From: Leptospira harrisiae
GTDB taxonomy: Bacteria; Spirochaetota; Leptospiria; Leptospirales; Leptospiraceae
Direction: 5' to 3'
NCBI RefSeq assembly: GCF_002811945.1
Contig: NZ_NPDX01000004.1
Span: 236,358-300,357 of the forward strand
DNA: 64,000 nucleotides
Under the pieces are notes generated by a model, which was not told the origin of the DNA, searched no databases, and saw nothing but the letters and a program-made list of their open reading frames with translations. The first letter of the stretch is position 1. Each line of letters starts with the position of its first letter. A program made the translations under genes and the position numbers. Shown one piece after another: positions 34,312-43,779 of the stretch.

Positions 34312-36819
34312 ATGGATACAGAAGGGCTAAAATCTGAGAATCATTCTAAAAGTCGAAACAAAATAGAAATTGACTTTCAATGTATTTTTCAGTCACTTCC
34401 CGAGTTGTATATGCTTTTAGATCTGGATTTCAATATCATCGATATCAGTGATGCATATGCAAAAGCAACTCTTATCAAAAGAGAAAATGTTATCGGACAT
34501 AATATTTTTGAAATCTTCCCAGACAATCCGAATGATGAATTTGCCGACGGAGTCAAACAACTTAAATTTTCGTTAATGCAAGTGCTGAACTATAAAGTAG
34601 CAAGTACTATGACATTACAAAAGTATGATATTCGAAAACCAGATGACAGTGGATTTGAAGTTAGGTATTGGAGTCCGAGAAATGTCCCTGTTTTAGATAA
34701 AAATGGCAACTTAGTTTGTATTGTTCATAGAGCAGAGGATGTAACAGAATTTGTTAGTTTAAAACGACAAAAATTAGAACAATCAGAAATTACCGAAGAT
34801 ATGCAAGATCAGATTGTCAAAATGGAATCTGAAGTGTTCACTCGGGCCAAAGAAGTCATTGAAAAAAACGAAGCATTATTAAATAGCGAACAAAATTTAT
34901 CGATCACTTTAAGTTCGATAGGGGACGCAGTAATTACAACAGATGAACATGGAATTGTGAATCGACTGAATCCAGTGGCCGAAGATCTAACAGGCTGGAA
35001 AGAAAAAGAAGCGATGGGTCACCCGGTAAGTAAAATTTTAAAGATGATTCATGCACAATCTAATTTTGAAAAAGAAATTCCAATCCTCGAAGTTTTAGCA
35101 ACAGGAAAATTAAGAGGTGACCACAAAGATTCAATTTTAATCCATCGAGATGGAAGAAAAATTAATATTTCTAATAATTGTGCACCGATTCGAAACAGAT
35201 CAGGCAAAATTATTGGATCCATCTTGGTTTTTCGTGATATTACAGATGAAGTTGCTGCAAAAATTTTTCTAGAAAAAGCAAAAGAAAATGCTGAATTGGC
35301 AAACAAAGCAAAAGACTCTTTCCTTGCTACAATGAGCCACGAAATTAGAACTCCATTGAGTGGTCTCATAGGAATGTTAGAACTTCTCTCACAAACCACT
35401 TTAACTATGGATCAGAAACGGATGGTTCAAAATGCTCTTGAATCTGGGACTAGTTTGCTTCGAATTTTGAGTGATATCCTGGATTGGTCAAAAATCGAAA
35501 ATGGAAAATTAGAATTATCTCTCCAACCAACATCGATTCGGCGATTACTTTCTGAAGTAGTTAGAACTTATTCACATATTGCGAGTAACAAAGGATTAAA
35601 ATTATCTTATACCATTGATGAGAATATTTCTGGTGCTCATTTGATGGATCCGCTAAGAATATCGCAAATTTTAAATAATTTTGTAAGTAATGGAATTAAA
35701 TTTACATCCAAAGGAAATATTCAAGTTTCTGCTATATTGTTAAAGAAACTTTCTCATGCACAACAAATTCAATTTTCTGTAACAGATACTGGTATAGGCC
35801 TTAGTAAAAAAGACCAATCAAGACTATTCCAAACTTATACACAAGCAACTGCTGATACAGCTAGATTGTATGGAGGAACAGGACTTGGTCTTGCGATATG
35901 TAGGCGGTTGGCCGATTTGTTAGACGGTGAAATCACAATCGAAAGTACACCAAATGTGGGGTCTACATTTAGCTTCATTTTGTCTCTTCCCACTCTCAAA
36001 ATAGATTTGGATGAACTTGAATCAATTCACATGGACGATAACATTTTAGTGCCAATTGTACAAGACAAGGCCTACATTCCAAAAATTCTTGCCGTTGATG
36101 ATCATTCAGTAAATTTAGAGCTTCTAATTCGACAACTAGAATCTTTTGGTCTCCAAGCCGATGGCGCAGAAGATGGAGACAAGGCATTGAAACTTTGGCT
36201 CGAAAACAAATATGATCTGATCATCACCGATTGCCATATGCCGATAAAAGACGGGTATACTTTGACAAAAGAAATCAGAAATCTTGAAAATTATAGTGGT
36301 CAAAAGAAAATTCCAATCATTGCATATACTGCCAATGTTTTAAGCGAAGAAAATGAACATTGTCTATCCGTGGGTATGGACGAAGTTTTGATCAAACCGG
36401 CACGTTTGAACAATTTAAAACAAGCTCTCCTGAAATGGATACCTACCTTAACAAGTCCTCTACAAAAAAATTCTACCAACACACTCAGCGCAGAAGCACC
36501 GATTGATCTTTTTGAACTTTCAAACATAGTTGCCGACAAAAATGAGCAAATCTCCATTCTAAAAAAATTTAAAACACATCACCGCGACGATTTAACAAAA
36601 CTCATTGATCAATTAGGAAATTCAAATTTTACAGAAGCAGCCCATCTTGCACATCGCCTAAAAGGTTCAAGCCAAGTAGCTGGTGCTAGAGATTTAGTCA
36701 ATGGTTATACTAAAATTGAAAATCTTATTAAAGAGAACGAAATAGATAAAGCTCTGAAAGAAATTGAAATAATGAAAGAAGACGTAATCAACATAGAAAG
36801 ATTTATTGATTTTTTATGA
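34312..36819 (+). CDS. hybrid sensor histidine kinase (PAS-PAS-HisKA-HATPase-REC-HPt)
   Basis: The protein has 835 residues and no TM segment, so the sensor is cytoplasmic. PAS 1 spans about residues 25-145 and PAS 2 about 185-315 (ITTDEHGIVNRLNPVAEDLTGW). HisKA has SFLATMSHEIRTPLSG (His about 342), the ATPase domain NFVSNGIKFTS, DTGIGLSKK and GGTGLGLAI. The receiver carries LIITDCHMPIKDG (Asp about 639), and an HPt domain ends the protein with AAHLAHRLKGSSQ (His about 780). All phosphorelay residues are present. The REC-EAL gene starts 28 bases downstream and is the likely output. Confidence 0.93.
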   Translation: MDTEGLKSENHSKSRNKIEIDFQCIFQSLPELYMLLDLDFNIIDISDAYAKATLIKRENVIGHNIFEIFPDNPNDEFADGVKQLKFSLMQVLNYKVASTMTLQKYDIRKPDDSGFEVRYWSPRNVPVLDKNGNLVCIVHRAEDVTEFVSLKRQKLEQSEITEDMQDQIVKMESEVFTRAKEVIEKNEALLNSEQNLSITLSSIGDAVITTDEHGIVNRLNPVAEDLTGWKEKEAMGHPVSKILKMIHAQSNFEKEIPILEVLATGKLRGDHKDSILIHRDGRKINISNNCAPIRNRSGKIIGSILVFRDITDEVAAKIFLEKAKENAELANKAKDSFLATMSHEIRTPLSGLIGMLELLSQTTLTMDQKRMVQNALESGTSLLRILSDILDWSKIENGKLELSLQPTSIRRLLSEVVRTYSHIASNKGLKLSYTIDENISGAHLMDPLRISQILNNFVSNGIKFTSKGNIQVSAILLKKLSHAQQIQFSVTDTGIGLSKKDQSRLFQTYTQATADTARLYGGTGLGLAICRRLADLLDGEITIESTPNVGSTFSFILSLPTLKIDLDELESIHMDDNILVPIVQDKAYIPKILAVDDHSVNLELLIRQLESFGLQADGAEDGDKALKLWLENKYDLIITDCHMPIKDGYTLTKEIRNLENYSGQKKIPIIAYTANVLSEENEHCLSVGMDEVLIKPARLNNLKQALLKWIPTLTSPLQKNSTNTLSAEAPIDLFELSNIVADKNEQISILKKFKTHHRDDLTKLIDQLGNSNFTEAAHLAHRLKGSSQVAGARDLVNGYTKIENLIKENEIDKALKEIEIMKEDVINIERFIDFL

Positions 36820-36847
36820 ATCCACATAACTTTAATAAGGTGACATT

Positions 36848-38050
36848 ATGATTGTAAGCGATTTGAATTTTTTAGTAATCGAAGACGATGATTTCCAAAG
36901 AGAAGTTATAGTTGGTATCTTAATTCGTTTAGGAGCTATTCACGTGACAGAAGCAAGAACTGGAACGGAAGCTCTGAAAATTTTAAACGAGTTAGACTCA
37001 AACCCTATTGATATCATTCTTTGCGACTTAAATATGCCAGAGATGGATGGAATGGAATTTCTACGACATATTGGAAACTCACACTCTTCCATCGCAACCA
37101 TCATTATGAGTGCCCTTGATGGTGCCTTAATCGAATCCGTTCGGAAAATGGCACGTGCGTATGGCACCAACTTACTTGGAGCTATTGAAAAACCAATCAC
37201 TCCTGCACATTTAGAAACTTTATTTTCTCTTTATAAAGCGCGAGATTTTAAACAAAGAAATGAATCAAACCCAGGTTCACAATTTACGTTAAATGAAATT
37301 TTAGAAGGATTAACCAATGGCGAATTTGAACCCTTTTTCCAACCTAAAATACAGTTATCAACTGGAAAACTGATTGGTGCAGAAGCATTAGCTAGATGGA
37401 TCCATCCCTCATACGGAGTCATCGCACCTTATGCATTTATTGATTTATTAGAAAATTCGGGGAATATAGATATACTTACGTTTGTTATGTTAGAAAAGTC
37501 GGCAAAAGTTTGTAAGTTATTACATTCAAAAGGTTTTCAAATTTCAATATCTATCAATTTATCACTCAAATCATTGACAGACACAAAACTCGCAGACAAA
37601 ATTACTCGCCTCATTTTAGACGCTGGAATCGATCCCAAATATGTGATTCTTGAAATCACAGAGTCAGCAGCAATAACAGAGATGGCACCTGCACTCGAAA
37701 ACTTAGCACGCCTTCGGATGAAAGGATTTGGATTGTCGATTGATGATTACGGTACGGGTTATTCCAGTATGCAACAAATTGCAAGGATTGCATTTACTGA
37801 ATTGAAGATAGACCAATCGTTCGTACGCGAAATGACAACGAGCAACATTTCCAAAGTGCTGATTAATTCGAGTATTGAAATGGCTACAAAATTACAAATG
37901 AAATCCACAGCCGAAGGCATTGAAACTAGATCGGATTGGGAACAACTGAAAAGTATGAATTGCGATCTTGGGCAAGGTTACTACATTGCGAAACCAATGA
38001 ATTTGGAAGATTTTTTAAATTTTTGTAACCAGAGCAGTCTAGTAAAATAA
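36848..38050 (+). CDS. response regulator with EAL domain (c-di-GMP phosphodiesterase)
   Basis: The protein has 400 residues, with SD AAGGTGA before the ATG. Receiver domain residues 5-125, phosphoacceptor in IILCDLNMPEMDG (about 58). EAL domain from about residue 155: FFQPKIQLSTGKLIGAEALARW, SINLSLKSL, ILEITES, SIDDYGTGYSS, LKIDQSFV, TAEGIET and GQGYYIAKP, so the metal- and substrate-binding residues are all present and the enzyme should hydrolyse c-di-GMP to pGpG. Directly downstream of the PAS hybrid kinase, it probably accepts phosphate from that kinase's HPt domain. Confidence 0.92.
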   Translation: MIVSDLNFLVIEDDDFQREVIVGILIRLGAIHVTEARTGTEALKILNELDSNPIDIILCDLNMPEMDGMEFLRHIGNSHSSIATIIMSALDGALIESVRKMARAYGTNLLGAIEKPITPAHLETLFSLYKARDFKQRNESNPGSQFTLNEILEGLTNGEFEPFFQPKIQLSTGKLIGAEALARWIHPSYGVIAPYAFIDLLENSGNIDILTFVMLEKSAKVCKLLHSKGFQISISINLSLKSLTDTKLADKITRLILDAGIDPKYVILEITESAAITEMAPALENLARLRMKGFGLSIDDYGTGYSSMQQIARIAFTELKIDQSFVREMTTSNISKVLINSSIEMATKLQMKSTAEGIETRSDWEQLKSMNCDLGQGYYIAKPMNLEDFLNFCNQSSLVK

Positions 38051-38162
38051 TATCCTAATATTTTGTACGATCCATTCAATGTAAAGGAGATGAATCTATT
38101 TACAGAGCTAAGGCACTAAAAAATATAAGTTATCTGTTATTGTTTTTAGATTGGAGTCTATG
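38051..38162. other. spacer before arsM, no clear operator
   Basis: About 110 bases. AAAGGAG at 38083-38089 is followed at once by ATG and nine codons (to a TAA), which I do not count as a gene. No ArsR-type operator was recognised. Confidence 0.4.
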
Positions 38163-39224
38163 ATGCAAACTAACATCGAATTAGAGACCTTTGAATCCGT
38201 AAAAAATTATTATGGGAAAATTCTCCAAACCAATAAAGACCTAAAAACATCAGCTTGTTGTAGTATAGAATCCATTCCTTCCAATTATTTACCACTCGTT
38301 TCAAAAATTCACCCAGCGGTTATTGATAAATTCTATGGATGCGGATCTCCTTTTCCACAAGCACTAAAAGGAAGAAAGGTTTTAGATTTAGGGTGTGGTT
38401 CGGGAAGAGATGTCTATTTATTGTCTCAATTAGTTGGCGAAACTGGATCTGTCATTGGAATTGATATGACAACCGAACAACTTGATGTTGCAAACTCCTA
38501 TCTTGAATACCACAAAGAACAATTTGGTTTTAAAAAATCCAATGTATCATTTGTTTCAGGTTATATCGAAGATTTAAAAGCAAGTGGTATCGAAGACCAC
38601 TCAATTGATTTAATCGTCTCTAACTGCGTCACCAATCTATCACCTAACAAACATATGGTTTTTTCTGAAATATTCAGAGTTCTAAAACCTGGAGGTGAAT
38701 TATATTTCTCCGATGTTTTTTCTGACCAAAGAATTCCGGAAAATCTAAAACAAGATCCCGTATTGCTTGGAGAATGTTTGGGTGGGGCACTTTATATAGA
38801 AGACTTCAGAAGATTACTTTCCTCGTTGAATATTAATGATTTTCGTATTGTATCACAATCCAAAATTAGTTTACTCAACCCAGACATTGAGAAGAAAATT
38901 GGAAATATCAACTTTTACTCAATCACCTTTAGAGCATTTAATATTCCATTAGAAGATCGTTGCGAAGATTATGGACAAGTGGCTTATTATAAAGGTACAA
39001 TCGAAGGAAATCCACATAACTTCCTACTAGATGATCATCACAACTTTATTACGGGAAAGCCTATGTTAGTATGCGGGAACACAGCTGATATGGTTTCAAC
39101 AACTCATTATAAGGAACATTTTCAGATTATTGGCGATAAATCAAAACATTTTGGTCTTTTTGATTGTGGGCCAAACCCAGTAAATTCCTCACTGGGTGAA
39201 AGTGCGACAGGAGCATGCTGTTAA
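38163..39224 (+). CDS. arsM: arsenite S-adenosylmethionine methyltransferase
   Basis: The protein has 353 residues from the ATG at 38163, with GGAG 6 bases upstream; an ATG at 38160 is equally in frame. The SAM-binding motif is VLDLGCGSGRDVY. Arsenic-binding Cys residues fit the ArsM pattern: SACC near the N terminus, VSNCVTNLS and GECLGGALY. It methylates arsenite to volatile or less toxic methylated species in the cytoplasm. The C-terminal end GATGACC adds a CC pair. No arsR, arsB or arsC is adjacent, so regulation is not evident. Confidence 0.88.
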   Translation: MQTNIELETFESVKNYYGKILQTNKDLKTSACCSIESIPSNYLPLVSKIHPAVIDKFYGCGSPFPQALKGRKVLDLGCGSGRDVYLLSQLVGETGSVIGIDMTTEQLDVANSYLEYHKEQFGFKKSNVSFVSGYIEDLKASGIEDHSIDLIVSNCVTNLSPNKHMVFSEIFRVLKPGGELYFSDVFSDQRIPENLKQDPVLLGECLGGALYIEDFRRLLSSLNINDFRIVSQSKISLLNPDIEKKIGNINFYSITFRAFNIPLEDRCEDYGQVAYYKGTIEGNPHNFLLDDHHNFITGKPMLVCGNTADMVSTTHYKEHFQIIGDKSKHFGLFDCGPNPVNSSLGESATGACC

Positions 39225-39284
39225 TTCTAGCACCCAATGATGTTATCTTAGAACGCGGTAATTTATGCTACAATAATGTATTTA

Positions 39285-39836
39285 TTATTTAAGTAACTTT
39301 CTCTGGTTTCTTTGCTCTTCAGAAATTTCCATCTTTTTGATTCCATCTTTAGATTTTCCATTTGGAAAATTTTTTCCTTTCGATATCTCAATGGATCTTT
39401 CTGCGAAATCCAAGAACTCGCGCTCTTTTATTAAAGCTCTCACTTTCGTTGAAGTTGTATTTGGATCGACGCCATAATATTTATTGATATACGATTTGAT
39501 AACCGACTGTCTGACCAATCGATGTTGATTCGAACCAGATAATTGTTTCTCTAAACCCGCCTTTGCTTCTGATGACTCAAACTCTGCAAGAGCATTAACA
39601 GCATTTACTTTTACATAAACACGAACAGGACTATTTTCAATGATTTCCTTCAGATAAGGAACGGGATTTGGATCAATTGCGGTGGCTAGTTTTTTTAAAT
39701 CCACATCCCCTGGGTGTCGACTCAGAGATAAACTAACAACTAGTCGATCTAGCTTTTCCTGGTCTAATGACTCGGAAAATAATGGAACCACGAAAATTAA
39801 CGCTGAAACAAAAACTAAAGAAAATAATCGATTCAT
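39285..39836 (-). CDS. exported HEAT-repeat-like protein
   Basis: The protein has 183 residues from the ATG at 39836, which begins a clear signal peptide (LFSLVFVSALIFVVPLFSES). The core has helical pairs like HEAT repeats (VYVKVNAVNALAEFES and HRLVRQSVIKSYINKYY). A basic C-terminal tail ends KLLK. The start lies 4 bases after the metalloprotease stop, suggesting translational coupling; the two exported proteins may act together. Function unknown. Confidence 0.65.
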   Translation of the reverse strand: MNRLFSLVFVSALIFVVPLFSESLDQEKLDRLVVSLSLSRHPGDVDLKKLATAIDPNPVPYLKEIIENSPVRVYVKVNAVNALAEFESSEAKAGLEKQLSGSNQHRLVRQSVIKSYINKYYGVDPNTTSTKVRALIKEREFLDFAERSIEISKGKNFPNGKSKDGIKKMEISEEQRNQRKLLK

Positions 39837-39840
39837 AGAT

Positions 39841-41229
39841 TTAATACGCAAGTGGGTTTCTTCGAATAATCCAACCCTGCTCTCCTGTAATTTGATTTTG
39901 ATTTGTTAATCCATCACTCGCCCAAAACATCATATTATAACCGCTTGAATCTGTAGATCCAGTTCCTAGACATTCTTGTGGAGCAATAACGCCATCGTTG
40001 ACGAGAAAACTTGCCCGTGCCGTACCACAGTAGGGAGTTTCAATCAATGGATCTTGTGTATAATTTGGCGCAGCAGCATTGGTTGAACCAGCACTTTCGG
40101 AAGTATGGAATAAACCCAGAAAATGTCCAGCTTCATGTGCCATCGTATTCCCAACAAAAGTTAAATCAGAATTTGAGAGCAAACTCCCTGCGCTCCCAGA
40201 TGTACGATGAGGTTCAATGAAAACAGTCATAGCAGATGCTTTTGTACCAGTAAATCCGGGAAGACCAGGAATCCCTCCTGCTATTCCAAGAAGACCACCC
40301 TCTCCGGTTGCTTCACTGGCAATATATATATTCAACGCCTTAGGGTCTTGCAATGAAGCTGTAGTTGTATACAAACGAAGCAGTCCACCGGTAAGAGATG
40401 TATTTTCAGAGGAGACATCTGAAATCTCATTAAACTCTGGATCGGAGGATGTTTTGACTGAAAATACAAGTGCAACATTTACAGTATTTTGCGCATAAAG
40501 GGTTTTGAAGCGATCAAGTGCTGGCTGAATTGCTTCTAATGTTTTCGTTTGATATGAGTTGTTTAGAAAAATAATATTGACATTGATTTTTTTTGTTTTT
40601 GCCCATGTACGAGAAAGGCCATTGGTAGAACTACTGCTAACAACTGCAGAAAAAAACTTTTCATCATCTGTCATAGGCTTACAGCCAATCGTTTGTTTGA
40701 ACTGAAAATTCGTACTAACAGGTCCATTCAAATCAACATACCAATTGTTTGCTGTGTTAACATTAACATAAGGAGCACCACTAGCTAGATAGAAAAAAGA
40801 ATTCGAACCATAACCTAACATTGACGTTGCATGTTGGCCGGCTAAAATTCCTTCCCTGTTACTGAAACTAGTCCCTGCAAAATTATAAAAGTAATAGTGC
40901 ACAGGTCGAAAATCAGCACCAGTATAACTATGACTTTGTTCTATATAAAATACTGCACTAGGATTGACGGGACCTGCAGAAAAAGACTGTGGACTAGAAT
41001 AATAAAGCGATTTCCCTGTACCATAATAATTTGCTACCGGACCATTGTTAGCTGCGATTGTTTTTTGTGTAGTTAGCATACATGGCCCAGAAGCGGAATC
41101 CCCAGATCCAGCAGCAATGCTAGCACCAAGGAGCATCAATAATGCCGAAGAATCTCCGCCTCCGCCACCACCGCATGAAATAAAAAAACAGAGAAACACC
41201 GAAACAAAAGAAAGTCTCAAGTTGGACAT
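39841..41229 (-). CDS. lipoprotein zinc metalloprotease (pappalysin/M43-like)
   Basis: The protein has 462 residues from the ATG at 41229, chosen because GGGA precedes it; two upstream ATGs (41241, 41259) would lengthen the signal peptide. The signal sequence ends in FFISC with a glycine run (lipobox Cys followed by GGGGG). The catalytic site is TMAHEAGHFLGLFHTSE, the HExxHxxGxxH metzincin motif with the third zinc His, in the C-terminal third, and C-rich loops follow. It should be an extracytoplasmic, lipid-anchored protease; the substrate is unknown. The HEAT-like gene starts 4 bases downstream. Confidence 0.82.
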   Translation of the reverse strand: MSNLRLSFVSVFLCFFISCGGGGGGDSSALLMLLGASIAAGSGDSASGPCMLTTQKTIAANNGPVANYYGTGKSLYYSSPQSFSAGPVNPSAVFYIEQSHSYTGADFRPVHYYFYNFAGTSFSNREGILAGQHATSMLGYGSNSFFYLASGAPYVNVNTANNWYVDLNGPVSTNFQFKQTIGCKPMTDDEKFFSAVVSSSSTNGLSRTWAKTKKINVNIIFLNNSYQTKTLEAIQPALDRFKTLYAQNTVNVALVFSVKTSSDPEFNEISDVSSENTSLTGGLLRLYTTTASLQDPKALNIYIASEATGEGGLLGIAGGIPGLPGFTGTKASAMTVFIEPHRTSGSAGSLLSNSDLTFVGNTMAHEAGHFLGLFHTSESAGSTNAAAPNYTQDPLIETPYCGTARASFLVNDGVIAPQECLGTGSTDSSGYNMMFWASDGLTNQNQITGEQGWIIRRNPLAY

Positions 41230-41743
41230 TGAAATTCCCATAAATTTATTTTTTAACATATTAATCTGCTATAACCACTATAAGTTAGGTGGATTATTTC
41301 AAAATTGTATGTGTGAATTTTCATTCAATCGATATTCCCACTGCTGGTCTAAAAAAGTCGAAAATACCGCTAGAAACGTTGCAGAATGGGCCAAAAAACG
41401 TTCGGAGCGTTTTTGCGGTCAAACCCGTCGACAAAACGGAGACATTTTGTTGATTCACTTGTTCAATCTATTTTCTTTGAATAGAAAACTTAATCATCCC
41501 TCATTAGAATATTTCTTAGAAACAGAAATAAATTTACTAAAAACGAGAACTTCAGATCAGACTTTACGACTGCATCAGTAGCAAAAGCTATGACGTTGAT
41601 TTGTGGGTTATTTATTTTTTTCATTTATTTGAATAATTAACTCTTCCTGATTCCGGTCCCAGGACGACACCCATAGATTTCCAGTTATGATTAAAATAAC
41701 TTATAAAGTCTGATTGGACCGAGTCCGTCAGAAGGAGAATCCA
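41230..41743. other. long intergenic region with a hairpin
   Basis: About 510 bases between divergent lipoprotein genes. AAAAACG (41394-41400) and CGTTTTT (41408-41414) form a terminator-like hairpin with a TTCGGAG loop. The plus-strand frame that crosses this region is mostly antisense to the protease gene and not credible. Confidence 0.5.
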
Positions 41744-42325
41744 TTGTTTAAAGCTCTCAGGAAAGCAAATAAAAAGCAAACCTCTTTAATTTCAATCACC
41801 ATCTTATTGCTGCTATTAACATTGTTACAATGTAACAATGTTGGTTATGATAACAACAAAGATGATTCTAACAATTTGTATTCGGCAATTCTACTTTCAA
41901 TTTTGAAATCGACAGATGCGAATTTACCAGAGCCTGCTATCAATACTGTTGATATCACAGTAGGGGATACTAAATACACCAAGGTGTTAGGTGTTTGCCG
42001 AGGGGACTTAAATGTAAACGGAAACGATAATATTATGATTCCCGGCACCGACCAAACCCTGCCTTCTTTCTTTTTGCATAAGGTTGATTTTACTGCAACT
42101 AATGTATCACTTACACCCCTAGGGCCAACGTTTGTTTTTAATATTGATATGCCTGGTGGTGGTGGCTATGATCCAATCTCGACATGTGATGTGAAGATCC
42201 TAGAAAATAGCGCAACTATATATGATATACAGGTAAAAAACTGTGCTGTAGATAAAATTGCGGGTGCAGTCACACCACCTACAAATACAATCTCGTTCCG
42301 CGCACGTTGCACAAAGGGTTTATAA
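41744..42325 (+). CDS. lipoprotein of unknown function
   Basis: The protein has 193 residues from the TTG at 41744, chosen because AAGGAG lies 6 bases upstream (41732-41737); an earlier in-frame TTG has no SD. Hydrophobic segment and lipobox ITILLLLLTLLQC follow. The mature part has several cysteines (VCRGDLN, STCDVK, NCAVDK, RCTKGL). Family not recognised. It ends before a 16-bp perfect terminator. Confidence 0.7.
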   Translation: MFKALRKANKKQTSLISITILLLLLTLLQCNNVGYDNNKDDSNNLYSAILLSILKSTDANLPEPAINTVDITVGDTKYTKVLGVCRGDLNVNGNDNIMIPGTDQTLPSFFLHKVDFTATNVSLTPLGPTFVFNIDMPGGGGYDPISTCDVKILENSATIYDIQVKNCAVDKIAGAVTPPTNTISFRARCTKGL

Positions 42326-42327
42326 TC

Positions 42328-42369
42328 TTAAGTCAAAACATCATCTTTCATGGTGATGTTTTGACTTAA
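42328..42369. terminator. strong bidirectional terminator
   Basis: Perfect 16-bp stem TTAAGTCAAAACATCA (42328-42343) with TGATGTTTTGACTTAA (42354-42369), 10-base loop, between the lipoprotein gene and the convergent DUF2461 gene. Confidence 0.9.
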
Positions 42370-42376
42370 TCCTTTC

Positions 42377-43045
42377 CTATTTTCGATCCATTGCCTTTTC
42401 TAAAAATTGATTTAATGGATAAAGATTACGGTATGATTTTAAAGTCTCACTTACAAATTGTTCGGAAGTTAATTCGGCATTTTTAATTTTTTTGGCAACA
42501 GCAAATCCTTTGTATTTCAAAAGTTCTATCATTGGATGATCCTTATCAAATCCTTTGGGTGCCGTTTTTAATTTCTCTGCATAAAATTCGGTTCCAAAAT
42601 CTTGAACGAATTTACGATCTTCTAAAATTGTTTTAATCATTTTAGAATTAGTTATCATGCTCTCTCTTATTTTATATAATGCCTTTGGATCGGGCATGTA
42701 ACAACCACCACCAATTAGGGACTGACCCGGCTCAATATGAAGGTAATAACCAGTACCATCAATTTTTTTATTCCCACCTCTCATAAATATCCCGAAGTGC
42801 GTTTTATATGGACTTTTATCTTTTGCAAACCTAACATCTTTGTGGATACGGAATATACAAGATTTAGGATCTACTCCATTTACACTTTTATCGAACTTTT
42901 CAATTCCGGCCAAAAGATATCCAGTCATCAGCACTAGTTCATTCTGAATTACAAGGAAACGATCTTTGTTTTCGAGAAACCAATTTCTATTGTTATTCAA
43001 TTGTAACTCAGACAAAAAACTTAAACCATTTTTACTAATTTTCAT
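42377..43045 (-). CDS. DUF2461 family protein
   Basis: The protein has 222 residues. FLSELQLNNNRNWFLENKDRF is the family N terminus; FRIHKDVRFAKDKSPYKTHFGIFMRG and YYLHIEPGQSLIGGGCYMPD are diagnostic of DUF2461 (also annotated TIGR02453). The family is common in bacteria but its function is unknown. No signal peptide or TM segment. Single gene. Confidence 0.9.
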   Translation of the reverse strand: MKISKNGLSFLSELQLNNNRNWFLENKDRFLVIQNELVLMTGYLLAGIEKFDKSVNGVDPKSCIFRIHKDVRFAKDKSPYKTHFGIFMRGGNKKIDGTGYYLHIEPGQSLIGGGCYMPDPKALYKIRESMITNSKMIKTILEDRKFVQDFGTEFYAEKLKTAPKGFDKDHPMIELLKYKGFAVAKKIKNAELTSEQFVSETLKSYRNLYPLNQFLEKAMDRK

Positions 43046-43302
43046 ACCAGACCGATTCCCCTATGGTTGTTATTTTCAATGATACTAACCATGAATTCAA
43101 AATTTCAAACAAAAGAAACTGCCGACTTAAAACGGATGTCTATTCAAATGAATTTGGATTCGTTTGTTCAAATGAAAAAAGAATAAATAGTATATCCATT
43201 CTCATTTGTTAGAAGAAAAATTTACATTCTATTTCGTTGGAAAGAAATAAAACTCTGGATTTTCTTTAAAATTCTGCTTTCTATATCTCCGAGGCATTTA
43301 CG

Positions 43303-43689
43303 ATGAAATTCATTATTTCCAAGATCAAATGGATCATGATTGGATCTGGTATCATTACCTGTTCCATGATTCTTTCCGCATTACACCCAACTCTCGGGCT
43401 CACTTTAACATTTGGTGACACATTAAACGGAGACTTAGCCAATATCATAGTTCGGAACTGGGGAGCCCTCATTGCTTTGACCGGAGGGATGTTGGTGTAT
43501 GGTGCTTATAACGAACCAAACCGAAACCTAATTCTTGTTGTTTCTTCTATTAGCAAAAGTACATTTGTTTTGCTCAACTTGGTTTATGGGCAATCTTATC
43601 TTTCAAAGTCGGCGATCGCCCTTGTATTTGATTCCATCCTTGTGATCATTTTTGTTTCTTATCTTTTAAATCAAAAAGCTAAAAAATAG
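43303..43689 (+). CDS. four-TM membrane protein
   Basis: The protein has 128 residues with four hydrophobic segments (about residues 8-26, 52-67, 75-97, 103-122) and short loops. GAGG lies 9 bases before the ATG. NWGALIALTGGMLVYGAYN is a recognisable conserved loop in small bacterial membrane proteins, but I cannot name a family with confidence. Single gene. Confidence 0.65.
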   Translation: MKFIISKIKWIMIGSGIITCSMILSALHPTLGLTLTFGDTLNGDLANIIVRNWGALIALTGGMLVYGAYNEPNRNLILVVSSISKSTFVLLNLVYGQSYLSKSAIALVFDSILVIIFVSYLLNQKAKK

Positions 43690-43779
43690 AACAAAACATT
43701 CCAAAAACGAGAAAAATATTTTTCTGAATTAAGAAAGCAATAAAGCCTATTGTAATCCAAAGAAGAAAAATATTTTTGT

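Noticed and set aside
38083..38121. AAAGGAG followed by a nine-codon frame upstream of arsM
   Set aside because: The ATG touches the SD, so spacing is wrong; no attenuator-like hairpin follows.
41045..41581. 178-codon plus-strand frame
   Set aside because: The first 200 bases are antisense to the metalloprotease gene and the composition is not gene-like; no SD.
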